Below, piece by piece: positions 1-6,784 of a DNA stretch of 11,868 nucleotides (position 1 is the first letter of the stretch; each line of letters opens with the position of its first letter). The stretch spans positions 1-11,868 of the forward strand of contig QMMS01000121.1 of the NCBI GenBank assembly GCA_003647375.1, in the 5' to 3' direction. The stretch comes from Deltaproteobacteria bacterium (GTDB taxonomy: Bacteria; Desulfobacterota; Desulfobacteria; Desulfobacterales; B30-G6). The position numbers and the translations under genes are program-made. The notes under the pieces were generated by a model. It made no database searches, was not told the DNA's origin, and was given only the letters and a program-made list of their open reading frames with translations.

Positions 1-2
1 AC

Positions 3-227
3 TCCAACGATCCCGATTCAAATAATAAATGGGAAAATACAAAGATTTCCATTGCTTTTCAGAGGGAAGTCACCAATCACATAATCCCCGAAGTTCAGCC
101 GGATCTGATCCATTGCCACGATTTTTGTCCAAGCCTGAACGGGGAAAAAATGAATTCAACGCTGCTGCTAACTATCCGTCTTCAAAAAAGTCGTCATAAA
201 TATGCAAAGGATGGTGGCGGCGGATGA
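3..227 (+). pseudogene. Fragment resembling glycogen/starch synthase (GT5), degraded
   Basis: An open frame enters from the left edge and ends at TGA 225-227. Its middle part, around bases 45-113, reads SIAFQREVTNHIIPEVQP followed by DLIHCHD. This resembles the region of bacterial glycogen/starch synthases where REV-N-IIP-V-PDLIHC-DW precedes the catalytic domain core. After HCHD the expected WMTGLIPA-type sequence is not seen, and the frame becomes unlike the family (a stretch LLLTIRLQ may be a remnant of FTIHNIHT) before the stop. The family is about 480 residues or longer, so at most a small piece is present. The upstream part lies outside the window, so truncation at the 5' side cannot be judged. 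I infer a decayed gene that may have belonged with the aldolase and phosphoglycerate mutase downstream. The assignment rests on one short motif read by eye. Confidence 0.45.
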
Positions 228-692
228 CAAACAAAAAATTCTGTACAGCATCCCGCAGCGCTTCTGTATGATGGGACTATCTTGTGCGAAAAACCCGATT
301 ATATAGAAGTTGCCTTAACAAAAGATTATTGGGAAAAGCGACAATAACCGCCACATAAACTGCGAATTTCTCCTAAATCAACTAAATGCAATCTGTTTCA
401 TGGCTGCAGTCCTTTACAAAATATTCGGAAGTCTTCTAATATCGGTGTAAACTTTTCGAATATTCTACAGGTAACATTCATTGCATGCTCCGCGCGGTTT
501 ATAACATCCCGAAATATTAGTACTATTAAAATATTCAACAATGGCATGCGATATGCTTCTTATGTTGTTAAGTTATAATAGCCGGTTGGTTTAACACAGA
601 AGTAATTTTTACTCGGGAAAGGCCGGAAATTTCCAGAAGATATTTTTATGTAATTCAGTATCCAGAGTCTTGGATTAAAAGGAGGTAATCAA
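228..692. other. Intergenic/degraded region, no intact gene
   Basis: No convincing coding sequence is present. A short open stretch at about 231-347 on the plus strand (LLYDGTILCEKPDYIEV near its middle) has protein-like composition but no start and no family I recognise; it may be more debris of the neighbouring broken gene. From about 350 the sequence is AT-rich and regulatory in character. It holds a sigma-54-like promoter at 542-556, a TATAAT at 574-579 without a good -35 box, the palindrome GAATATTC at 458-465, and GGAAATTTCC at 625-634 in the presumed leader of the next gene. Confidence 0.6.
542..556 (+). promoter_or_regulatory. Possible sigma-54 promoter upstream of zinc-ribbon/aldolase/gpmA block
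   Basis: The sequence TGGCATGCGATATGC has GG and GC separated by exactly 10 bases, as in the sigma-54 consensus TGGCAC-N5-TTGC. It deviates at the last base of the -24 box (T for C) and the first base of the -12 box (A for T). Transcription would start near 568 and give a leader of about 125 bases before the start at 693. A TATAAT at 574-579 could instead be a sigma-70 -10 box, but no -35 stands 17 bases upstream. It is weaker than the two other sigma-54 sites in the window but shares their ATGC -12 form. Confidence 0.4.
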
Positions 693-914
693 ATGGTAAG
701 AGGAGATGGAACAGGGCCACAAGGCCAAGGTGCTAAAACAGGCAGGGGCATGGGACCTCGCGGCGGCGGTCGCGGTCGGGGTGGGGGTTTTGCCGCAGGC
801 CCGGGCGGAGACTGTATTTGTCCAAACTGTGGGGAAAGAGCCCCTCATAAATTAGGAAGGCCCTGTCTTGAACAGAAGTGTCCGAAATGTGGGGCTGCCA
901 TGACACGAGGATAG
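693..914 (+). CDS. Gly/Arg-rich double zinc-ribbon mini-protein
   Basis: This 73-residue protein has two parts. Residues 1-40 are a basic Gly/Arg-rich tail beginning MVRGDGTGPQGQGAKTGRGMG. This resembles the N-terminus of DUF5320-type small proteins found in anaerobes, often beside nitrogenase-cofactor-like NifB/NifX-family proteins. Residues 41-67 hold six cysteines: C41, C43, C46, C58, C63 and C66. They include CPNCG (43-47) and CPKCG (63-67), a likely metal-binding knuckle pair. The start is firm because AAGGAGGT lies just upstream of the ATG. It is the first intact gene of the plus-strand block, and the aldolase remnant begins about 10 bases after its stop. The function is unknown; metal or nucleic-acid binding is plausible from composition only. 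The strong ribosome-binding site and clean cysteine pattern argue that it is real and functional. Confidence 0.8.
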   Translation: MVRGDGTGPQGQGAKTGRGMGPRGGGRGRGGGFAAGPGGDCICPNCGERAPHKLGRPCLEQKCPKCGAAMTRG

Positions 915-924
915 AGATTGACGT

Positions 925-1743
925 TTGAAATATGTTAGCGCTACTATGAAAAAAGTTGAGCACCTAAATAACGATTTCTATGGCGACGAAATTCATCTTG
1001 ATGACGGAGATCCGGAACATCTCTTCAGGATTGCAAGTCAGGCGAATATAGGTGTTTTTGCCACCCAACTGGGGTTAATTGCCAGATATGGTAATTCGTA
1101 TGCAGATGTTCCTTATCTGGTAAAACTGAATTCCAAAACAAATCTTGTCAAAATGTCCCAATCAGACCCTTTCAGCAACCAATGCCTGAATGTTGAACAG
1201 GCAGTGAACCTTCGTGACAACAGCGGGCTACATATTCTGGCAGTGGGCTATACAGTCTATTTGGGCAGTGAGTATGAGTACCAGATGCTGCATCAGGCAG
1301 CCCAAATTGTTTCCACTGCGCACAAACACGGGTTGATCTCGGTACTTTGGATCTACCCGCGTGGTAAGGCGGTGGCTGATGAGAAAGAGCCTCATCTGAT
1401 TGCGGGTGCCACCGGTGTGGCCGCATGCCTTGGCAGCGATTTTGTTAAGGTGAATTATCCATAAAAGGGGGGTCAAGAATCAAAAGAGATTTTCAAAGAG
1501 GCTGTTATTGCGGCAGGTCGCACGAAGGTGGTTTGCGCTGGCGGTTCAAGTGATGATGTAGAGGCCTTCCTAGAAAGACTTCATGATCAGATTCATGTGA
1601 GCGGGGCCTCAGGAAATGCCACTGGCAGAAACATTCATCAAAAATCCCTTAAAGCGGCTGTCCGGATGTGCAATGCCATTTATGCCATTACCGTGGATGG
1701 GAAAACCGTAAATCAAGCGATGAAAATATATACGACAGTATAG
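925..1743 (+). pseudogene. Class I fructose-bisphosphate aldolase (archaeal/DhnA-type), broken by in-frame TAA
   Basis: Two segments in the same frame, 925-1461 and 1465-1743, together read as a class I fructose-bisphosphate aldolase of the DeoC/LacD superfamily. The enzyme cleaves fructose-1,6-bisphosphate to glyceraldehyde-3-phosphate and dihydroxyacetone phosphate. Recognisable blocks are KVEHLNNDFYG, WIYPRGK (142-148), AGATGVAACLGSDFVKVNYP (160-179) with the presumed Schiff-base Lys175, and after the stop VVCAGGSSDDVEAF and IHVSGASGNATGRNIHQ. The TAA at 1462-1464 sits where homologues usually carry Lys, so an AAA-to-TAA substitution is the simplest explanation. The N-terminus is also short: the frame opens only with TTG at 925 or ATG at 946, neither with a ribosome-binding site, and the usual stretch before the KVEHLN motif is missing. 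Both lesions point to a pseudogene. A restart within the second half looks unlikely, since no start codon follows the G-run at 1468-1473 closely. Confidence 0.8.
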
Positions 1744-1755
1744 CAGAGTATTTGC

Positions 1756-2517
1756 ATGCGACGGCTAATTCTATTGCGACATGGGCAGAGCCGGTGGAAT
1801 TTGGAGAACAAGTTTACCGGCTGGACAGATGTGGATCTTTCCGATCTTGGAAAGTCGGAAGCTCGAAAAGCAGGACGGTTGCTAAAGGCTGAGGGCTATG
1901 CCTTTGATGTGGCGTACACGTCTGTACTCAAACGTGCTATCCGAACATTGTGGATCGTGCTGGATGAAATGGATCTCATGTGGATCCCGGTGCATCGTTC
2001 TTGGAGACTTAATGAGCGGCATTATGGAGCGCTGCAGGGGCTTGATAAACAAGATACTGTCAATAAATATGGATATGAACAGGTTCAGTCTTGGAGACGT
2101 CATTATAACGTGCTACCACCTGCCCTGGCTGAAACAGATAGCCGACATCCAAGTTGCGACCAACGTTATTCTCACCTGCAAAAAGAAGAACTACCCTGCG
2201 CTGAATCCCTGAAAGATACACTGAATCGCGTTTTGCCCTACTGGAACAGGACCATTGTGCCAAAACTGATGGAGAGTAAAGGGGTCCTAATCTCCGCCCA
2301 TGGGAATAGCATCCGTGCTCTGGTCAAGCATCTTGATAACATAAGCGATGAAGATATCGTAGGAGTCAACATCCCCACCGGCACCCCGTTGGTTTATGAA
2401 TTGGATGATTATCTGAAACCAAAAAATTGCCATTACTTGAAGGATGATAAAGATATTAGAGAGACCACAGATTGCGATACTATCAATAAGGTCCCAAATA
2501 GATCATGTCAAAATTAA
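1756..2517 (+). CDS. gpmA: 2,3-bisphosphoglycerate-dependent phosphoglycerate mutase
   Basis: The 253-residue protein matches the roughly 250-residue GpmA family, which interconverts 3- and 2-phosphoglycerate in glycolysis and gluconeogenesis through a phosphohistidine. The signature RHGQSRWN (8-15) carries catalytic His9; RHGES is commoner, and Gln is a tolerated variant. [19 protein letters not shown] with Arg60, [12 protein letters not shown] with Glu87, and [15 protein letters not shown] with His182 follow in the expected order. [12 protein letters not shown] and a C-terminal tail of about 25 residues close the protein. The ATG at 1756 gives the family's usual spacing to RHG, but the ribosome-binding site is weak. 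It starts 12 bases after the aldolase frame ends, so it was probably translated from the same mRNA. The gene looks intact although the aldolase just upstream is broken. Its last 13 bases overlap the methyltransferase start. Confidence 0.92.
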   Translation: MRRLILLRHGQSRWNLENKFTGWTDVDLSDLGKSEARKAGRLLKAEGYAFDVAYTSVLKRAIRTLWIVLDEMDLMWIPVHRSWRLNERHYGALQGLDKQDTVNKYGYEQVQSWRRHYNVLPPALAETDSRHPSCDQRYSHLQKEELPCAESLKDTLNRVLPYWNRTIVPKLMESKGVLISAHGNSIRALVKHLDNISDEDIVGVNIPTGTPLVYELDDYLKPKNCHYLKDDKDIRETTDCDTINKVPNRSCQN

Positions 2518-3146
2518 GAACAGGCCGGCAAAAATATTATAATATTTTTTCTCATTTTTATGATTCATTTATAAAGTTGCATTCCCATAACTATGCAGAA
2601 GAAACGCGCAAATTCCTAGTGGATTCAGCCCAATTGGAATATAAAAACCAACCCAGGGTGTTGGATATTTGCTGTGGTACAGGATCGGTTGTGCTTGCTT
2701 TTGCCAGGCATTTTCCTGATATTCTGGCCGTTGGCTATGATTTTTCCCTTGGTATGATGCATCAAGCAAAAAAAAAGGATTTATCCGATCAAATCATTTT
2801 TATTGGCGGAGATGCAGCAAGGCTGCCATTTGTTAATGACTGCTTTGATGTTGTCTGCTGCTCCCATGCATTATATGAATTGAAAAATCAGGCGAGGACG
2901 GACGCACTTTCAGAAATGAAACGGGTAGCAAAGCCGGTTGGGTCGGTATTGATCATGGAACATGAAGTCCCGCGCAGAGCATTCATAAAAATATTATTTT
3001 ATATACGGATGCTGATGATGGGACCAAAGGATTCCCAGGAGTTTTTAAAACAGGGCCTGTCTCCTTTTGAGAAAATTTTTACTCATGTCAAAATATCACA
3101 CACCCCATCAGACAAGAGCAAATTAATCATTTGCCGCAAAGAATAA
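2505..3146 (+). CDS. Class I SAM-dependent methyltransferase (UbiE/Methyltransf_11-like)
   Basis: This 213-residue protein has a class I SAM-methyltransferase core. Motif I is VLDICCGTG (52-60). The strand-2 acidic residue is Asp79 in GYDFS, and [16 protein letters not shown] (102-117) forms the adenine-binding motif II and the following strand. A segment [21 protein letters not shown] matches the motif III region of UbiE-like enzymes. The substrate cannot be read; quinone, small-molecule or lipid methylation are all compatible, and UbiE identity is not claimed. The ATG overlaps the 3' end of gpmA by 13 bases in another frame, which suggests translational coupling. It is the last gene of the plus-strand block, and a convergent gene ends 79 bases further on. 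Confidence 0.82.
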   Translation: MSKLRTGRQKYYNIFSHFYDSFIKLHSHNYAEETRKFLVDSAQLEYKNQPRVLDICCGTGSVVLAFARHFPDILAVGYDFSLGMMHQAKKKDLSDQIIFIGGDAARLPFVNDCFDVVCCSHALYELKNQARTDALSEMKRVAKPVGSVLIMEHEVPRRAFIKILFYIRMLMMGPKDSQEFLKQGLSPFEKIFTHVKISHTPSDKSKLIICRKE

Positions 3147-3224
3147 GGAAGACCAATAGGAGCACATATTCATGCACCCAGACCCTGATAAACGGGGATC
3201 TTCGACAAGCTGCGTTACAATCTT

Positions 3225-3902
3225 TCAAAAAATTTCCCTTCGGTTTTCCCGCTGGTCGATCATGTATAGTAACGTTGCTTTCTCCATAAGCCTTTTTTGG
3301 AGAGATGCCAGTCGGTGCCGATCGATGTGACGCATACGGATATACACCATTCGAAAGCCTTCCGGGACCTTGTCATAAGAAGAGAGGATGCTGACCATCT
3401 GTCCTCCGAATTCCCTGATAACATCAGCGAGCTCCTTTATGGTTCCTGGATAGTCTCTGGTTTTGAAGGCAAACTGGATCCCACCGGCATTGATGCCTGT
3501 TAGTGACATGAGTACCCGGAACAGATCTGTTTGGGTAATCACACCCACGACCATATTTTTCTCGTCTACCACTGGAGCGCCTGAAATTTTATTGCTTAGA
3601 AGCAGCGCAGCTGTTTCTTCAACCGTCCAATCCAGGGGCACTGCAATGGGGTTTCTGGCCATGATGTCTTTAATTTTGATTTTCATCAGAAGGTACAGCA
3701 GTTCATGAACTTCCAACGTCGTCGCATCCGATGCAGATGCTCTCTTCAAATCACGATCAGTGATGATTCCCACCAGCTTGCCTTTTTTCACCACGGGTAG
3801 AATTCGAATACGATGTTGCTTCAAAATTGCTGTGGCGTCCTGCATGGAATTATCCACACCGATGGTAATGACGTTTTTGCTCATCCAGTTTTTAACCAGC
3901 AT
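3225..3902 (-). CDS. CBS-CBS-ACT domain protein (AcuB-like)
   Basis: The 225-residue soluble protein has two CBS domains forming a Bateman module, about residues 1-55 (VKNWMSKNVITIGVD to VGIITDRDL) and 74-132 (IKDIMARNPIAVPLD to VGVITQTDLF). A C-terminal ACT-like region spans about 141-205, with TRDYPGTIKELADVIREFGG. CBS pairs bind adenine nucleotides and ACT domains bind small metabolites, so a sensory or allosteric role is likely; the partner is unknown. Members with this layout are often annotated AcuB, but acetoin metabolism is not indicated here. The start is firm: CAGGAGGT sits just before the ATG. A perfect inverted repeat lies directly upstream of that site. The gene follows the stress protein and the response-regulator stub in the same direction after a gap of about 100 bases, so it may have its own promoter. 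Confidence 0.88.
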   Translation of the reverse strand: MLVKNWMSKNVITIGVDNSMQDATAILKQHRIRILPVVKKGKLVGIITDRDLKRASASDATTLEVHELLYLLMKIKIKDIMARNPIAVPLDWTVEETAALLLSNKISGAPVVDEKNMVVGVITQTDLFRVLMSLTGINAGGIQFAFKTRDYPGTIKELADVIREFGGQMVSILSSYDKVPEGFRMVYIRMRHIDRHRLASLQKRLMEKATLLYMIDQRENRREIF

Positions 3903-3916
3903 AATTACCTCCTGTC

Positions 3917-3940
3917 ATAAAATCGTAGGAACGATTTTAT
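3917..3940 (-). repeat. Perfect inverted repeat just upstream of the CBS-gene ribosome-binding site
   Basis: The arms ATAAAATCGT and ACGATTTTAT are perfect over 10 bases around a 4-base loop. On the minus strand it would form a hairpin about 4 bases upstream of the Shine-Dalgarno of the CBS-ACT gene. No T-run follows in that direction and the stem is AT-rich, so an intrinsic terminator is unlikely. An operator, or an mRNA hairpin affecting translation or stability, fits better. Confidence 0.6.
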
Positions 3941-4000
3941 AAGATGTGACGTTGTCGCTTTTTTTGTATAGCTTAATTATCGTTTCCTGCCGACCAGTAT

Positions 4001-4078
4001 CTAAACCTTAACCCGTATCCACTCATCGTCGTCCACCAGCAATATTTTCATATTTTTCAATTTGAGATAGATATCCAT
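4001..4078 (-). pseudogene. Truncated response regulator (receiver-domain N-terminal stub)
   Basis: The 25-codon frame MDIYLKLKNMKILLVDDDEWIR ends VKV and stop. KILLVDDDEWIR is the classic first strand and acidic pocket of a receiver (REC) domain, whose usual length is about 120 residues. Nothing resembling the phospho-acceptor Asp, the Thr/Ser or the Lys region follows toward the CBS gene, so the gene is cut after WIR. It lies 8 bases after the stop of the universal stress gene in the same direction, as a second operon member would. I infer that a deletion or rearrangement between here and about 3941 removed the rest. A functional micropeptide cannot be excluded but is not supported. Confidence 0.7.
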
Positions 4079-4086
4079 GATGCTTT

Positions 4087-4605
4087 CTATTCTTCCTGGA
4101 ACGTAAGATCCAATTTTCCCTTGGGAAGCGGGATGACAAAAATCGGTTTTCTTGTCCGTCGTAAGACCCTCTTTGCGGTGCTGCCTAGAAAGGCATGCCC
4201 CAGAACACCCTTGCCGTGTGTTCCCATAAGGATCATGTCGCATTTTAAATCGTCTGCCATGGTCAGGATGGTCTCTGCAGGATATCCTTCGCAAACCTCG
4301 ATAGAAATAGTGGTATCCCCATATATAGGATTCTCCTCGAGTTCTTTGGCATAAATCATTTCGAGTCGTTTTCTGACCCTGGCCTTGACATCCGCTGCGT
4401 GCTCATTGAAAAGTGCTTGACGGTTCTTATCATCGATATATACATCCAACATGGGAGCGTAGCCTATTGTAGGCCGGTCAAATACATGCAGAATGACCAT
4501 TTCGGCACGGTAGAGGCTTGCCGATTTCAATGCAAAGCCCAGCGCGTAGGCTGAATTCGCTGAAAGATCCGTGGCATATAAAATTTTTTTGATCTTGGGT
4601 GTCAT
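4087..4605 (-). CDS. Universal stress protein (UspA family, ATP-binding type)
   Basis: This 172-residue cytoplasmic protein belongs to the UspA fold. It opens with KKILYATDLSANSAYAL, the typical first strand with its Asp, followed by MVILHVFD. The nucleotide-binding motif G-x2-G-x9-G-S is complete in GTHGKGVLGHAFLGS (128-142), which indicates the ATP-binding MJ0577-like subgroup. KPIFVIPL is the usual last strand. The length is slightly above the usual 140-150 residues. The start is well placed after AAGGAGGT. A sigma-54 promoter (4657-4671, minus) lies about 50 bases upstream, so expression is probably under an enhancer-binding regulator, possibly the NtrC-type protein encoded at 7038. A response-regulator stub follows 8 bases downstream. 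Confidence 0.93.
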   Translation of the reverse strand: MTPKIKKILYATDLSANSAYALGFALKSASLYRAEMVILHVFDRPTIGYAPMLDVYIDDKNRQALFNEHAADVKARVRKRLEMIYAKELEENPIYGDTTISIEVCEGYPAETILTMADDLKCDMILMGTHGKGVLGHAFLGSTAKRVLRRTRKPIFVIPLPKGKLDLTFQEE

Positions 4606-4999
4606 AGTAACCTCCTTGTGTTTATGATAATAAAATCAACTTCGACCTATCTATCAGCATATTACGTGCCAAAAATCACGGCTCCCTATTTATAATGTTT
4701 TATCAGTAGGTTATAATTTATTCTCTTTGTTATGTCGCCATGACAACTTCTATGAAATAGAAAGTTTTCTAAAAGTTATTCGCAAAACCGTGAAGCATAG
4801 GGAAAGTAGGCTTTGAACTTTTTCTATTTGGGTTTGTCGGAAAATAGAATAAATGCCCTTTTACAACGAGCGCATAAAACCCCGGGGAAATACCGATCCA
4901 ATCGTTGACTATCCGCTTAGGCCTCTGATAACCTGCAATTAAAATGTAGTTGATTAAATGTTCGGTCAAAAGACTTCGCTCAGAGTATGAGAGGAAACC
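4606..4999. other. Divergent intergenic region between stress gene and kinase gene
   Basis: No gene is supported here. The minus-strand open frame at 4769-4969 lacks a ribosome-binding site and family features. The left part holds the sigma-54 promoter of the stress gene. Further right are AT-rich DNA, a short dyad TTCTAT-GAA-ATAGAA (4748-4762) and a looser one with TTCTATTT/AAATAGAA arms around 4825-4853. These could be regulator sites for either divergent promoter. No clear sigma-70 or sigma-54 promoter for the kinase gene was found. Confidence 0.55.
4657..4671 (-). promoter_or_regulatory. Sigma-54 (-24/-12) promoter of the universal stress gene
   Basis: Read on the minus strand the site is TTGGCACGTAATATGCT. 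The -24 element TGGCAC is perfect and GG and GC are exactly 10 bases apart; only the first base of the -12 box departs from TTGC. The predicted start, near 4646, leaves a leader of about 40 bases ending in the strong ribosome-binding site of the stress gene. Orientation and distance both fit. Confidence 0.75.
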
Positions 5000-6784
5000 A
5001 TGCTTAAATTGGTGGGGGGCTTTCTGGCTTTCACTGCCGGTACTGTCGCCTTCGGTCTCGTATCCGCCATCGCTCTAAAAATGGCGGGGCGTCCATTCAA
5101 CTTACACGAATATTTCATGCCCTGTCTCCTGGGTGGCATTCTGGGACTGCTCGTCTTTCAATGGAACCTTAGAAGCAAACGATACAAAGAAAAACTGTTT
5201 CACCTCAATCTTGTACTGCAATCCATACGCGATGTTAACCGGTTGATTACCCAGAAAAAAGACCGCGATCTTTTTCTCCAGGGAATTTGTGATATCCTTG
5301 TTAAAAACAAGGGCTATTATGATGCATGGATTGCCCTTTTAAATGAATCCGACAGCTGGGATACATTTGCCCAAGCCGGCCTAAACCGCGATTTCAAACA
5401 GTTGGCCGACCGTCTTAAAAAAGGCGGTATGATCACATGCTGTCAGAGAGCATTGTCGCGGCCGGAAATTGTGGTTACAGATGAACCGGCTATTCTTTGT
5501 GACTGCCCTTTAGCTTCCGCCTATGCAAACACAGGGGCACTCAGTATTCGTATGGAGCATGAAAAAAAAGTAATTGGCATATTAACCGTTTCTATGACTA
5601 AAGATCTTGTTTTCAGCATTGAGGAACAGCAGCTCGTGAAAGAGGTTGCCGACGATATCATCTTCGGACTGCACAGCATTGAGCTCGAACAATCACGCCG
5701 GCAAGCGGAACAGTCGCTCCAGGCAAGCGAAAAACAATTTCGGACATTGGTTGAGAATGCGCTCACCGGAATATCCATTATCCAGGGAGAGCGAGTCGTC
5801 TATCAAAATAAAGAACAGGAACGTCTCTTCGGCCCTTTACCCAGATCGTACATCCTGGCTGATTATAACAATATTCATCCTGAAGATGTGAATAAGGTTA
5901 AAAAGCTTAGCCATGACATATCTTCGGGCAATATCCAAGCATTGGATGTGAACTTTCGTTATGCGCCTATCGGCGATATGGCACATCTGATTTGGATCCA
6001 CTGCCGGGCTCATACCATCACGTATCGACAAAAGGCGTCAATTTTGGTAAATATGATGGATATGACCAAAATCAAAGAATTGGAGGATTTGTTGCTCAAC
6101 CAGGACAAGATGGCTTCTTTGGGCCGGGTGGCAGCCGGAATAGCTCATGAAATTCGAAATCCGCTTTCAGGTATCAATATTTATTTAAATGCCCTGGAAA
6201 AATTTTTTAACCGTAGCGAAAGCAAGGTTAAGGTAGACGACGTATTTCAACACCTGCAATCTGCCTCCAGAAGAATTGAATCAGTCATCCGCAGGGTGAT
6301 GGACTTTTCTAAACCGAGTGAACCGAATTTTACTACCGCTAACATCAATCAGCCAATTGAGGAAGCAATTAAATTGACGGCCGTAACATTGAGAAAAAGT
6401 GGGATCAAGCTTGATAAGGCTCTTACTGAAGATCTGCCCAAGTGTCGTCTGGACCTGCAACAGATCGAAGAGGTTGTATTAAACCTCATCAACAACGCGG
6501 CAGATGCAATGAGAACTAAGAAGAATAATAAAAAAATTAAAGTGATATCTTCCGTTGTTCATGACAATATTACAGTCCGGGTGATCGATTCCGGTCCTGG
6601 AGTAACTATAGCCAACAAGAATAAAGTATTTGATCCCTTTTTTACGACAAAATCAGACAGCACCGGAATCGGGCTCAGTATCTGCCATCGTATTATCACC
6701 GATCATGCCGGAACGCTGAAGGTTCAAAACAGCGAATGGGGTGGTGCCGAATTTAGTATTTCAATTCCGGTAATCGACACATAG
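5000..6784 (+). CDS. Membrane sensor histidine kinase, GAF-PAS-HisKA-HATPase
   Basis: The 594-residue kinase has two N-terminal membrane segments (about 3-27 and 38-57) with almost no extracytoplasmic loop. A cytoplasmic GAF-like domain spans about 78-228, a short coiled coil follows, and a PAS domain covers about 240-355. The HisKA domain has phospho-acceptor His383 in AAGIAHEIRNPLSG. The HATPase has an N box around NLINNAADAM (495-504), a G1 box DSGPG (530-534), an F box FDPFFTT and a G2 box GIGLS (556-560). All catalytic boxes are intact. Sensing is probably intracellular, through GAF or PAS. The GAF region carries C147, C148, C167 and C169 (the last two in CDCPL), which could bind a metal or respond to redox. 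AGAGGAAA precedes the ATG. Its partner is almost certainly the NtrC-family regulator at 7038, from which it is separated by a palindromic element abutting its stop codon. Confidence 0.93.
   Translation: MLKLVGGFLAFTAGTVAFGLVSAIALKMAGRPFNLHEYFMPCLLGGILGLLVFQWNLRSKRYKEKLFHLNLVLQSIRDVNRLITQKKDRDLFLQGICDILVKNKGYYDAWIALLNESDSWDTFAQAGLNRDFKQLADRLKKGGMITCCQRALSRPEIVVTDEPAILCDCPLASAYANTGALSIRMEHEKKVIGILTVSMTKDLVFSIEEQQLVKEVADDIIFGLHSIELEQSRRQAEQSLQASEKQFRTLVENALTGISIIQGERVVYQNKEQERLFGPLPRSYILADYNNIHPEDVNKVKKLSHDISSGNIQALDVNFRYAPIGDMAHLIWIHCRAHTITYRQKASILVNMMDMTKIKELEDLLLNQDKMASLGRVAAGIAHEIRNPLSGINIYLNALEKFFNRSESKVKVDDVFQHLQSASRRIESVIRRVMDFSKPSEPNFTTANINQPIEEAIKLTAVTLRKSGIKLDKALTEDLPKCRLDLQQIEEVVLNLINNAADAMRTKKNNKKIKVISSVVHDNITVRVIDSGPGVTIANKNKVFDPFFTTKSDSTGIGLSICHRIITDHAGTLKVQNSEWGGAEFSISIPVIDT

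Noticed and set aside
1528..1743. C-terminal half of the aldolase as an independent gene starting at GTG 1528
   Set aside because: The start lies inside a conserved strand (TKVVCAGG) with no ribosome-binding site; it is the continuation of the interrupted aldolase frame.
3172..3330. Plus-strand frame of about 52 codons starting MHPDPDKRG after the methyltransferase, with AGGAG upstream
   Set aside because: Most of it runs antisense into the CBS-ACT gene. It may be the 5' scar of a lost gene, but nothing beyond the start region supports coding.
4001..4294. 97-residue minus-strand frame containing the response-regulator stub
   Set aside because: Its first two thirds are an out-of-frame reading of the stress gene. 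Only the last 25 codons (4001-4078) resemble a receiver domain, so only that part is annotated.
4769..4969. 66-residue minus-strand frame in the divergent intergenic region
   Set aside because: No ribosome-binding site, no domain pattern and AT-rich composition.
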